Below are positions 21,061 through 31,656 of a stretch of DNA of 64,000 nucleotides, in pieces. The DNA lies in assembly GCA_949358305.1 (NCBI GenBank), contig OX442319.1:8556001-8620000 (forward strand). Reading direction: 5' to 3'. Numbering within the stretch: position 1 is the stretch's first letter; every line of letters begins with the position of its first letter. A program made the translations under genes and the position numbers. The notes below the pieces were generated by a model. It made no database searches. It saw only the letters and a list, made by a program, of their open reading frames with translations, and was not told where the DNA came from. The stretch comes from Strigamia acuminata (lineage: Eukaryota > Arthropoda > Chilopoda > Geophilomorpha > Linotaeniidae).

Positions 21061-21347
21061 AATCATTAAAAAATTTCTTCCATCCATAATATTCGCACCA
21101 AAATTAAAGAGAAAAGACGAATTAAATTTAACAAGTTGATTTCATTTTATTTTCTATCTCTTCATCGTTTACTACAAAAATTGGGTCATTGCAAAATACC
21201 ATCTTCTGTATTCCCAAGGTCGTCACACAATACCCTTCCCCTGACCCCCTCCATTGGTTGCATTCCATTGGTGGGACGAAGCCACTACGACTCACCTCGC
21301 GCGTTTGCAGTTGAGAAAAATCGTTTGGTCTTTTTGCAAGAATTGAG
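21060..21347 (+). promoter_or_regulatory. Promoter region and 5' leader exon of zinc-finger gene 4
   Basis: Near-identical to 12690-13000. The leader exon ends GCAAGAATTGAG at 21347, followed by donor GTACGATATA. A relic finger (GCATTGAAGCGCCATCTTTG) lies just downstream at about 21490-21510. Confidence 0.55.
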
Positions 21348-21573
21348 GTACGATATAACTTTACTGAAGTTTGTATTGGTAAAAATTACTTTTTACGGTC
21401 CTTGTTATTATAGTTTGCTGGATCTATCAGTTCCACAAGCCTGTCCAAGGATCCGCGGTGTTCTTTAACAATTCATTCAGAAGAACAAGCATTGAAGCGC
21501 CATCTTTGTCCTTATTTCTACGGTCAGAAAAGGTATTTAAAAAGTATTTTGTAACTCATAATAGAGAAAAGTA

Positions 21574-22632
21574 CGAAGCTCTGCTGGGGCCATGAAAAAG
21601 AAAATGTTACACTCGTTTAAACGAGTTCGTAACTCGAAATAACGATGCTTAGCAACCGATTTATTTAATAGCGGGTAATCGGCTAAACACCGGCCGCATT
21701 GGTGCGATTGAATGCGGCCGGTATTCAGCTGACTACCGGTGCTGGGTGCTTAGTTTCGACGAGAATCTAAGCACTTTTTGGCCATCCTTGGGGAATTAAT
21801 AGTTGTGTTTGTGTGTGGGGGGAAATGGGGATTGTTTTATATTTTTTGGGGGGGCTTTTGGGGGTGGGAGGGACTCGACGAGGGATTATTTGTTTGCAGT
21901 TTGATACTTGTTGTGAGGGTGTGTGTAAAGTCTTGTCACGCAATTCACGCAATTCGTGGATGGATTGGTACGCGGAATTTTTTTGAATTAAATCTTCACG
22001 TTTAGGTAACTTAAATTGACCTTAAGTGGCAATTTTTGGTGTTTTGAATACCAATATTTGGTGTTGATTAATCATTAAATAAAATTGATACCATGTTCGT
22101 TCAAACGATGAAGGGTGTTGAGAAATTTTGAAGGGGGTTTTATTAATGTGAGAGATTGTAATTTTGGTCGCATTTGTGCGATCGAGTGCGGCCGGTGTTT
22201 GGCCGACTAACGAATTTATCAATAAATTTGAATTTTTGCTCAAAAATTCTTGTGGTTATTTTCAACGAAAAATTACGTAATTATGTCAAATTCAAGCTAT
22301 TCGGAGAGTGATTTTATCGATTGCAATCAAGTTGATCCATAAATTCCAAATAAAACGAATAATTTTGGTACAAAAATTCCAAACATTTTGAAAAAACACA
22401 ATTTGTTAAAAAATTTCAACTTTACTCGATTTTACTTAAAAAAGTGCTTAGCTTTCCGTCGAAACCAAGCACCGGCCGCATTCGATCGCACAAATGCGGC
22501 CGGTGTTTGACCGATTTCCCGTTCTTAAATAAATCGGTCGCTAAGCTTCGTTGCACAACTCGTTATTTCGAGTTGCAAACTCGTTAAAACGAGTTGTAAA
22601 CTTTTATTTCTTATGGTCCCAGCAGAGCTTCG
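21574..22632. mobile_element. Non-autonomous fold-back transposon with about 200-bp inverted repeats
   Basis: The ends CGAAGCTCTGCTGGG and CCCAGCAGAGCTTCG are inverted. Similarity continues inward for about 200 bp (ACGAGTT repeats, then CACCGGCCGCATT and AATGCGGCCGGTG palindromes). The flanking dinucleotide TA is duplicated (21572-21573 and 22633-22634). Its 1,059 bp hold no transposase. It lies in the leader intron of zinc-finger gene 4; the same spot in the gene 3 unit (about 13350) lacks it. TA duplication suggests a Tc1/mariner-type or other TA-targeting mobiliser. Confidence 0.88.
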
Positions 22633-22758
22633 TAGTTTATTTTGTTACTGTTGTTAGAAAAATTTCAAGAAATTACATTTATTCGCGTGATATTTTTACA
22701 GCAATATTATTTATAAAATTATAAAATAATACCTAATATCTGACTTTTTTAATTTCAG

Positions 22759-24000
22759 ACAGACCATATATGAAGTGATTGAGTGATATCTTATTTATCA
22801 GCACAAATTCGGTGTCAGTTTGCAAAACAACCACTTTCTGAGTCAGCTTGGAGCTCGTTTTTTTAAAAATATATATTCAAAATGAAGAGAAACCAACAGC
22901 GTTATAGTTGCAATCTGTGTGATTATTCATGCTCATTTTATTCACTTTTGAATAATCACATGCTTATACATACTGGTGAAAAACCCTTCAAATGCCAAGT
23001 GTGTTCAATTTATTTTAGGCTGAAACAACAATTAGTTATCCATAAGCGAACTCACACGGGAGAAAAGCCATACAAGTGCCATTTGTGTGATTATTCCAGT
23101 AGTTTAAGTGGAAATTTAAAATGTCATATTGCAACTCATACAGGTGAAAAACCATTCAAGTGCCATCTTTGTGCTTATTCCTGTATTGCAAGTGGAAGTT
23201 TAAAAAAACATATTGCAACCCACAATGGAGAAAAACGATTCAAGTGTCATCTGTGTGCATATTCCAGTATTACAAGTGGGAATTTAAAAACCCACATTGT
23301 AACTCATACGAGTGAAAAACCATTCAAGTGCCATCTTTGTATTTATTCCTGTAATACAAGTGGGACTTTAAAAATCCATATTGCAACTCATACAGGTAAA
23401 AAACCATTCAAGTGCCATCTTTGTACTTATTCCTGTATTACAAGTGGGAGTTTAAAAATCCACATTGCAACTCACACAGGTGAAAAACCATTCAAGTGTC
23501 ATTTATGTGCTTACACCTCTATTGAAAGTGGAAAATTAAGACTTCATATTGCAACGCATACAGGTGAAAAACCATTCAAGTGCCATCTTTGTACTTTTTC
23601 CTGTACTCAACGTGGGAATTTAAAAAACCATATTGCAACTCACACAGGTGAAAAGCGATTCAAGTGTCATTTGTGTGCTCATTGTTGTGTTCAAAGTGGG
23701 GATTTAAAAAACCATATTGCAACTCATACGGGTGAAAAACCATTCAAGTGTCATCTTTGTGCTTATTCCTGTATTAGAAGTGTCACTTTAAAAAACCATA
23801 TTGCAACTCACACAGGTGAAAAACCATTCAAGTGTCATCTATGTGATTTTGCTAGTATTACAAGTGGGAATTTAAGAAAGCATATTGCAACTCACACAGG
23901 TGAAAAACGATTCAAGTGCCATCTTTGCACTTATTCCTGTGCGCGTTCTAATGCTTTGAAAACACATTTATCAAAGCATAACAAAAATGTTGAAAAGTAA
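22759..24000 (+). CDS. C2H2 zinc-finger protein, gene 4 (13 fingers, intact)
   Basis: A predicted nucleic-acid-binding nuclear protein. The exon starts after TTTTTAATTTCAG (ends 22758) and the coding start is ATG 22882 (MKRNQQRYSCNLC), giving 372 residues. Thirteen C-x2-C-x12-H-x3-H fingers run head to tail from about residue 9 to 366, joined by [10 protein letters not shown] linkers (variants THNGEKRFKC and THTSEKPFKC), followed by a short basic tail NKNVEK. No KRAB, BTB, ZAD or other effector domain is present. The cys-proximal motif CHLCAYSC is nearly constant while base-contacting positions vary (SGNLKTH, SGSLKIH, SGKLRLH). It is the only copy in the array with both full length and no interruption. 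Its 5' leader exon lies 1.4 kb upstream because of a fold-back transposon in the intron. Confidence 0.88.
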
Positions 24001-25264
24001 TTTGTATCAATCCACCGGCATAGCAGTCGGCCAATGAGAATTAGTGGATTCTCTTGGATAGAGTTTTGGAAAATTCAGAGTGCAGTAGTCCCTCGATCCG
24101 TGAAATATTTGATAGCAAATACCACACAATAAAATCGAGGAATTATAAACAAAAGATTGAGTTGATGTCCTGGCGAATTTGCTATATTTTTATTTTTATT
24201 GTTAAATAGGTGTGGGAAAAAATTGTCTGGGTTACAGATCAATGCATAAAAGTTTCTTTTTTTTTTGTATATTTTCCAGATGACATAATAAACATTAATT
24301 GTGACTTTTATGATTAGAAAAATGTAATTTTGTAATTTACTCATTCATACCTCACTTGCTAAACTGAGGAATTATATTATTCAATCAATCAAATGTATTT
24401 TTAATTTTTCCATTCAATGTTTGATGTTAAATAACTACTCCGTATTTTTTAATACTTTGATACTGGTTTTGATTAATGAATAATTAATTGCTTGTAGAAG
24501 TGGTTTTACTGAACCTTATTTCTAATTCAGTATCAATTCCAATTTACAATTTATTTTTGTTTCTTTTGATTGATTCGTACTTACAGTATTTGGATGCTGA
24601 ATTCAAACATAAAACCAGTTGTGTTGTAACTGCGTGTTTATATCGGAGCAATGTTCTTGATATTGCGTAGAATGGAATTGTTCGAATTTGGCAACCAAAT
24701 ACGAGTGGAAAAAAAATTGTAGGTTTCTTTTTTATTCTTATAAATAATAGAATCAAAATTTAAGTATTTCTTTATACTGTGACGATTTCCTCTCGATCCG
24801 AATGGTCTCTCCGGCACCTTGGCGAACATCCACGTGAATAGCCAATTAAAAATTAGATCTGCAATTTACAAAACTGCGAGAACTGTAGTTGTTAGTAGTC
24901 GTTTAATTCCGTACAATAAAGATAATTAAATTTAGTCGTTGCTATTTTATGTTGCATTCTTACCATACTTGAAAGTTTTTTATTACCAATATCAATGTGT
25001 CCTTACATAATTGCATTTATATTAATTTCATTTGTATCCGACTAAAAGAAACAAGATTTAAACATTTTTTGCGGCAAAATTTTTAAACCCGATTTACACA
25101 ATTTATTCCATTTTTATTAAATTTGATTTTCAAATCGTTCCAAGTTCATTTCAACCGATATCTTTACAATTATTTATCAGAAATGTGGCGTGTCAGTGGC
25201 AGAAAGGGACTAATTAACTATTTATGCGACTAAATACAGACTATAATCGAATCGATAGATGTAT
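24001..25264. other. Intergenic, no gene recognised
   Basis: AT-rich sequence separating the plus-strand zinc-finger array from the minus-strand channel gene. The short frames (24075, 24488, 24544, 24638) overlap on both strands and show no family signature. I see no repeat termini here. Confidence 0.5.
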
Positions 25265-26727
25265 TTACAAAATCAGCTCGTTATTGAGAAAATGGAGAAG
25301 AAATTTGAAAGCGGAAAGAATGGAAAGTCCGAGAAAGAAACCAATTCCGCCACCGACGTCCGAAATAAAAGACGCCAACGGATAAGAGAAAATCTCCGTC
25401 ACGATCTCTCTCGTGTCGGTTTTGATGATCATAGTGATATACGTGCTGGCGTGAGTGTATTGGGTCTGTCCGTAAGTGGTCGACAAGTGATACGTGGTCA
25501 CCGAACACGGTCTCTTACAATCCACGTCTCTCAACCCAAATTGGCGTTGCAATATTTTCTTTTTCAATTCCTCCACTTGATGCATCGAATCGCAGAACGG
25601 CAACGTCGAGTTGACAAACGGCCACCTGTTGGGGTCACGACAACGCATTTATCCCCCTAATAAATTACTCATAAATATCGATCTAACCTGCATTTGATGT
25701 CTGGAGTTTGCAGGTTTGCGGTGAACCACTCGTTATTGCACTGGATCTCCTCTTCTTCGGTGTAACACGGGTTTTGAGTTGTGTTCAAATATTCAAACTA
25801 ATTTTTTTGTTAATAAAAAATCGTAAAAATCGTAATAAATTGCGATTTTATTTACTTTGGTGGCCGATATTTCCAACGCGTTGATTTGGTTTTGATAAAG
25901 GAAGGATTTGCCAATAAACATGACATTGGTCGATCGAGATGCTTGGACGTCCGCCATGAACGGTATGGGCTGCAAGTGCGAAATATTTGACAATTCGATC
26001 CAAAACAACCAGGATTTGCCCACGAAATGCCATTGCACGTCTGAAAGATGCAATAACCAATAAAAAACTGCATAAAAGACTGAATTCTTTAATTTTTACC
26101 CGTGTGGTAAACGTGGCATGGACCGGCAATTGTATTCGCTCGACTCCGCTTAATCCAGTCGGTGGAATTGCATCGCGTGTAATTAACGGCATAATAACAC
26201 TAAATAAATATAAATCTAAGTGTCCAATGTGTATTTCTAACCCAACTTACCCTGGCTTGAACGTCCGTGGTCATGGATGTCTCGGGTTGCCACAAGTCCA
26301 GCAGCGTGACGTTTAAGTTTTTGAAGGAAAATCGTTGCCGAATTTGTATGTCCGAGGAATTGCAGGCTGGATTTAGACGACAGTGTTTTTCGAATTGTTC
26401 CTCAAAGTCGTACGTCGTTTCGTACGTGGCTGGACACACGGTGAGGCCGGGGAGAGTGAAGCGCACGAATTTCTGCACTTCCACTTTGGTGGCGATCGGT
26501 TGCGCCACGTACTTGCTCAAACAAACTCCCAGGTGCCAGACGCACAGAGTGGCGCTCACCAGCACGGATGCGCTCCAAAGGCCTTTCTGGATGAGCGAAA
26601 TCCATCGCTTTTTCTTGACGAGGAACTGCGGCGTTTTTGGTGCGGGACGGTTTGCGTTTGCGATGCGCCGTTGCAGCACTCGAGTGTGGGGATGAATGAT
26701 GACGATTTTTGTGCGAGGGTCGTCCAT
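25265..26727 (-). CDS. DEG/ENaC (pickpocket/ASIC-like) sodium channel subunit
   Basis: An amiloride-sensitive-type cation channel subunit, expected in the plasma membrane as a trimer. Five exons on the minus strand are predicted: 26727-26251, 26199-26100, 26040-25856, 25797-25688 and 25625-25265, all with GT-AG introns of 51-62 bp (52, 59, 58 and 62). They sum to 410 codons plus stop with consistent phase. Residues about 1-45 are a basic cytoplasmic N-terminus. The first membrane segment is about 45-75 (SASVLVSATLCVW), followed by the family signature FTLPGLTVCP. Cysteine-rich extracellular motifs include GPCHVYHT, QNPCYTEEEEIQC and DCKRPCSVTTY. The C-terminal end carries FSYPLASFISDVGGGIGFFLGLSILS, matching the second transmembrane helix with the Gly-x-Ser-type selectivity region (here GLS). 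The protein is short for the family and ends soon after the second helix. The exon 1 5' end is duplicated at 29.6 and 31.2 kb. Confidence 0.9.
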
Positions 26728-27198
26728 TTTGAGTGGTTTAGATTGAGTTAAAGTGCGAGTTGGTTTGGATCCGTGGTGTTGTGCGAGTGATTTTCAGCCG
26801 AATGAGGTTGCATGTGGGGTGAGTGGATGGAAAAAGAAGGAATCAATTTGATTTTTGTTCGGTTTTTTTTGTCTGTGTGATTGGAGGTGTCATGAATGAT
26901 AAGAACTAGTAGGACGGTGTATTGATGTTTTGTGTCTATATTTTTGTGCACGCAATTGTAACGCAAAGATTGGAATTAAAATTGGTTTATTGTCTCTTGA
27001 CAGTGAGCTCAGCCTTCATATTGTTTGGTGTAAATACAATAATGCGATTACTATATTATGTTGTGCTTGAGACATAACACTAGTCATCAAAAAGTGACAC
27101 AAGTTTAGTAAATAATTGCAATAAAATATTATTATTGTTTTTTAGTATCTGATTTTTCTTCAAGCAGTTACATTCAGTGCAGGATTCAAAACATCTAA
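26728..27198. other. Channel-receptor intergenic spacer, duplicated at 31.19-31.66 kb
   Basis: Nearly identical to 31188-31656 (GGTTTGGATCCGTGGTGTTG; TTGTTTGGTGTAAATACAATAATGCG). The last part (about 27010-27170) also recurs downstream of the other receptor genes at about 37845 and 45705. It is the 5' flank of the channel gene and the 3' flank of IR-A. No separate gene is seen. Confidence 0.7.
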
Positions 27199-29319
27199 CT
27201 AACTCATGCAGATAAATTTGTAAGTAATCAGTTCAATTATTCCAAAAAGTAATGACAGTATAATTCCAGCCATAATTAATATGAAAGGTCCAATTATTTT
27301 ACCAAAAGAAATGGGATTGAATTGATTTTTCGAACAGCTCTTCCACCCAGGAAAGTACCGCTTAAATTCAAGTGATAAGATGCCCGATTGCTTCAACAAT
27401 AAAATTCTGTTGAAGAAAATCAAAAATAACACTGGTTATAGTTATTTTTAGTACAATTATTGAATATAGTCTACTTGTAATTGAAGTAATCGATGTAAGC
27501 AAATTGTTTCGAATAAGCTACTGACATAAAATCTCTGCTGACATAATGAGGTGCTACATCAAAACTGCAATTTCCATGAATTAAATGTTGGACATTCATC
27601 AATGAGTCAACAAATCCTAATCTTCTGCTGTAAATTGCTTCAATCGCGTCTTTATGAGTTTTAGCTCTCACCACAGTTTTGTTTTCATATGGTGAATTCT
27701 AGTAAAAACAAATTATCAATATATCTAATAATTTAAGAAATAAAAATAATTGTTCGAATAACCTTGAAAAGTTCTTCAAATTTGTTGCCCATTATAATTA
27801 CAGGCAAATAATCTGTTTTCTCTAACATATCCTCAAGTGAGGAAAAAGGAATTTTTGTGTCTGTTGTTGAAAGTAAAGAAGTTAATACAGAATTGTAACT
27901 AATCCATACCACCATTGAAAACATGAGATAGACGACAATGACAACATTTAGCGACTTCAACGAGTAACTATTTAAGTTGCCTAAATGAAATGAAAATAAA
28001 ATATTTCACTTTATTTGCATCAATTGCTCCAACCTCTTATTAAAACCTTGTAAGACAATTGGCCAACAAAGCAGCAACTCGTCAATAAAATTTCGGAAAC
28101 AACTCGCAATATTCTTTCTTTTTGAAACATAATTTGCTAGAACATTGACTAGAATAACGATCAAGCTTACGCCAACTATACACAGCCACATTCCAACACC
28201 ACACGGTTGTAAATAGAAACTTAAATTCCAATCGTACTGCTCTAATCTTCTGTAGATAATGTCTGCTTGGAATGGATACAATTGTGGTGAGAAATTAATG
28301 TAGTCACTTCTCGTTCTGGTTAAAAGTAAGCATGGCACAATATCAGCTGCCTAAAGAGAAATTCTACTGTCATAAAAATTACATTAATATGATATCTATC
28401 TACCCCTTGGGTAACATCGCCTATCATTCCTGTCCAGCTTCCATTGATTAAGGTGCCAACTTGACTATCGTTGCATCGAATTATTTCAAAGCTTAAATAA
28501 GTTTCACCAGATTCATTATTGTTATTTTTAAGCAAATTAAATATCAAGGATGGGAAATTATTTATTCAGAAATTTTACCTTACATTGAATTTTTTGTTAA
28601 AAATAGAGAAAACTTGACCCATATATCCTCCTAGTGTCAATGATTTAGTTAATGTATGGTATGGTGGAAACTGCAGGAACATAAAAAACTTATTTAAAAA
28701 AGTCGACCTAGGTCTATACTTACATCAAAAGCCGATATTCGTATGGGCTTTTGGAAATCTGGGATTTTCTTAGCACTTTGAAGGATGATAATTTTCTATT
28801 TCAACCAATAACTTAACCAAAAGACTAATTACACCCACCTTACAGACTGATTATCACAACTTAATTGTAAAAGCGAATTCATTTCTAGATTATTAGCCGA
28901 ATTAATTTTTTGCCATTTGTGCCCTAAATATTGGACGTTCTCCTGTAAAATAAAAATATTTTTCGATCATGGGAGCCCAAAAAAAAGTTACCATGGCGAG
29001 CAACTATCGATGGTGTAATTTTTATCATTTTATCAATACTATAATAATTTACCTTGGCATCGAGTTTCTCAAAACTATCTACAAAGTTAAACATTAATAA
29101 ATTACTATTTAAAATTTGATATCAAAGATACCGGTACCTTGATTTGAAATTAACGTCACATGAGGACATCCAATGCCGTTAGATAGCAAATTTGTATTTT
29201 TATAACCCACACAACATACTTGAAGAAAACAATCCATTTTTTTATAAACGTTTTCTCTCATTCGAATTATTTAGCTTACTTGTTTGAATTACCACGTTTA
29301 TGAATATAAGAAGATACAT
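27199..29319 (-). CDS. Ionotropic receptor IR-A (chemosensory iGluR-like), apparently intact
   Basis: A divergent ionotropic receptor, predicted to be a chemosensory ligand-gated cation channel in sensory membranes. Eleven minus-strand exons with GT-AG introns of about 50-90 bp give about 478 residues with continuous phase: 29319-29280, 29218-29138, a 26-bp exon near 29080-29055, 28942-28839, 28775-28724, 28670-28579, 28491-28404, 28350-28047, 27980-27763, 27698-27475 and 27406-27199. A signal peptide MYLLIFINVV starts the protein. Ligand-binding lobe S1 contains IRISAFDFPPY and NGSWTGMIGDVTQG/AADI. Membrane segment M1 is MWLCIVGVSLIVILVNVL; the pore/M2-M3 region includes VVWISYNSVLTSLLS, the degenerate counterpart of the iGluR SYTANLAA motif. 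S2 follows, with M4 (IIGPFILIMAGIILSLL). There is no amino-terminal domain, as in most divergent IRs. Start chosen: the MYLL codon shared by all copies. Confidence 0.88.
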
Positions 29320-29596
29320 TCTTCGAGACAGCAAGCGAGTGGTTTGTATTGGATAAGCAAGCAGCAGGAGCGTTATGTTAATGCAATTTCCTGCACTAAC
29401 AAAATAAATTTTCTTAGGCAATTAAAGTTTTATCGTTATTCCAATATATATGATCGCATATTTAACTACTGCTGACTTCCGAGACTATTTTTAAGAAAAT
29501 TGAGCTGTAAACTGCTGCGATCCGGATTTTTTTTATTAAATAAAGTAATAATAAAACGCAGTTGAGATGCCATTTATAGGACTTAAACTCTCGCCA
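29320..29596. other. 5' flank of IR-A
   Basis: Contains the upstream region shared with other copies (AAGCAGCAGGAGCGTTATGTTAATGCAATTT against 37090 and 44955). Presumably the promoter region; no defined element is seen. Confidence 0.45.
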
Positions 29597-29756
29597 AACG
29601 CACAGAGTGGCGCTCACCAGCACAGATGCGCTCCAAAGGCCTTTCTGGATGAGCGAAATCCATCGCTTTTTCTTGACGAGGAACTGCGGCGTTTGTGTTG
29701 TTGGACGGTTTGCATTTGCGATGCGCCGTTGCAGCACTCGAGTGTGTGGATGAATG
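29597..29756 (-). pseudogene. Duplicated DEG/ENaC exon 1, inner part
   Basis: A partial copy of 26526-26690: VLQRRIANANRP, then QFLVKKKRWISLIQKGLWSASVLVSATLCVW, then divergence at 29597. It is cut on its 5' side by the LTR at 29757. Its first codons continue at 31155-31187. It lacks all other exons, so it is non-functional. Confidence 0.88.
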
Positions 29757-31154
29757 TGTTGCGATCCTCCGGGATTTCCGCTTTAAACAAATACTTACCT
29801 TGTCGTGAGCGGATCGCAAGTAAGATGCCGTTTATAGGCCTTATACTCGGCTGCCTGTGTGGTGTGTCTAGGGGTAATTTTATGAAAGGAAAATGACCGT
29901 TTGAATTGAATAAAATACAAATATGTTTTATTTGTGCGAAAATTACAATTTACATATTGGAAATATAAAAAGAGAATTAGTTAATAAGAATTAATTAATT
30001 TCACGGTTAAAATTAGGGAGAAGAATAAAGGAAGAGCGGGAAATGAGACAAGTGAACGGTTACACTCACTTGAGACAAAGGAAAAGCGCGAACAACGACG
30101 GTTGATCGTTGAGCGCGAGTATCTGGCGCACAACAAACGGCTATTTGTTGCGCTCGGAAAATGGCGAACCGGACTCGCCTGAGAAATATTATTTCTCGTC
30201 GAAAATGATGACTTTTATCTGTAAACTCCGGAGTAAAGCTCGCAGGTGGTTTACAGATATCGGCTACGATTCTTTACGAGAAGTTTGCTGTTGACGACGA
30301 CGATGAGAGTACCAGAGTAAACTCGATGGCGCTCTCACAATATTCGACAACGAGCGGGAACAAATTTCTTTCGCTCGTACGATGGCGATGAACAGTGAAC
30401 TCCGGAGTAAAGCTCGCAGGTGGTTCACTGTCTTCTCATGATGGTTGACGGCGACGGTTCGCTCGATCGGCGATGGCGAGTCTCGGAACAAGTGAACGGG
30501 ACTCGGCGGTGACGGTGAGCTGGTTTTCTCGGGCGTTACCCGAGATTCGTTATCTGTACGCAAATGTGGCTGGTTCCACCGAATATATTCAGTGGAAACA
30601 GCAATGTCTCTTAACTCACCAAAACGTATAAACCCGGTCAGCACTAGAATCCTTGTGTTTGAAGTTCGTAGCGATGATCAGTTGGGTTGTTGTTGTTGGT
30701 GTGTATGTGTCAAGAGTGGGCCAAACTGCCAAAATTTGGGGTTTTATGCACTTTCGAGATCTGCGCACGAAATATGTGCAGATTGCTAATTTTGGCACAA
30801 CAAAGGGATTTTGTTGCGCCAAAACCGTTATTATTGCACTATAACCGTTGGCTATGGGAAGGGTGGAGTGTGCCAGGCACACTTCAATTCTGCGCAGTGG
30901 ATGCTGCGCAGACAGCGTAATTTAGTGAAACAAAGCATTTTGCTTCACTAAGCGGTTAATTAACGCCTCACCCCACATAATATTGGGGTGAACCGTGCTA
31001 GGGGAGTTTTTCTCCCCTAAATTATGTAACTGTTTGGCGTGTGCCAAACATAAATAATACCAAAATAAAAATGTAAAATATAACTTCTTTCGTGGTGACG
31101 TTTTTACTAAATAAATACACTAAAATCATATAAAAACGATTCAGGGTCACCACA
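29757..31154 (-). mobile_element. Solo LTR-like element, copy 1 (inside the channel exon duplicate)
   Basis: 1,398 bp bounded by TGTTGCGATCC and GGTCACCACA on the plus strand, flanked by the 4-bp duplication AATG (29753-29756 and 31155-31158). It is a homologue in opposite orientation of 53884-55263. In the orientation TGTGG to GCAACA it has a polyadenylation signal AATAAA (about 29908) and a strong splice donor AAGGTAAGT near the 3' end (about 29796-29804). The TG...CA ends, short target duplication and lack of coding sequence fit a solo LTR of an unidentified, perhaps Ty3-group, element. The sequence is crowded with short hairpins. Confidence 0.75.
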
Positions 31155-31187
31155 AATGATGACGATTTTTGTGCGAGGGTCGTCCAT
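31155..31187 (-). pseudogene. Duplicated DEG/ENaC exon 1, first codons
   Basis: Encodes the first ten or eleven residues (MDDPRTKIVII) of the channel gene, then meets the LTR. With 29597-29756 it forms the split exon 1 duplicate. Confidence 0.85.
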
Positions 31188-31656
31188 TTCAGTTGGTTTA
31201 GATTGAGTTAAAGTGCAGGTTGGTTTGGATCCGTGGTGTTGTGCGAGTGATTTTCAGCCGAATGAGGTTGCATGTGGGGTGAGTGGATGGAAAAAGAAGG
31301 AATCAATTTGATTTTTGTTCGGTTTTTTTTTGTCTGTGTGATTGGAGGTGTCATGAATGATAAGAACTAGGTGGACGGTGTATTGATGTTTGTTGTCTAT
31401 TTTTTCTGCACGCAATTGTAACGCAAAGTTGGAATTAAAATTGGTTTATTATCTGTTGACAGTGAGCTCAGCCTTCATATTGTTTGGTGTAAATACAATA
31501 ATGCGATTACAATATTATGTTGTGCTTGAGACATAACAATAATCATCAAAAAGTGACACACGTTTAGTAAATAATTGCAATAAAAAATTATTGTTTTTTA
31601 GACTGTTTGATTTTTCTACAAGCTGTTATATTTAGTACAAGAATCAAAATATCTAA

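Noticed and set aside
28320-28547. Continuous 75-codon ORF through IR-A intron 6 and exon 7 (NNNNESGETYLS)
   Set aside because: The ORF is open in several copies, but joining KKFNV to SFEIIRC by the GTAAG|GTAAAA...TTTAAG| intron gives correct phase and a typical receptor sequence.
29757-31154. Interpretation as a DNA transposon with TGTTGCGATCC/TGTGGTGACCC inverted ends
   Set aside because: The ends match only imperfectly as inverted repeats. TG...CA ends, a 4-bp duplication, a polyadenylation signal and a splice donor near one end fit an LTR better.
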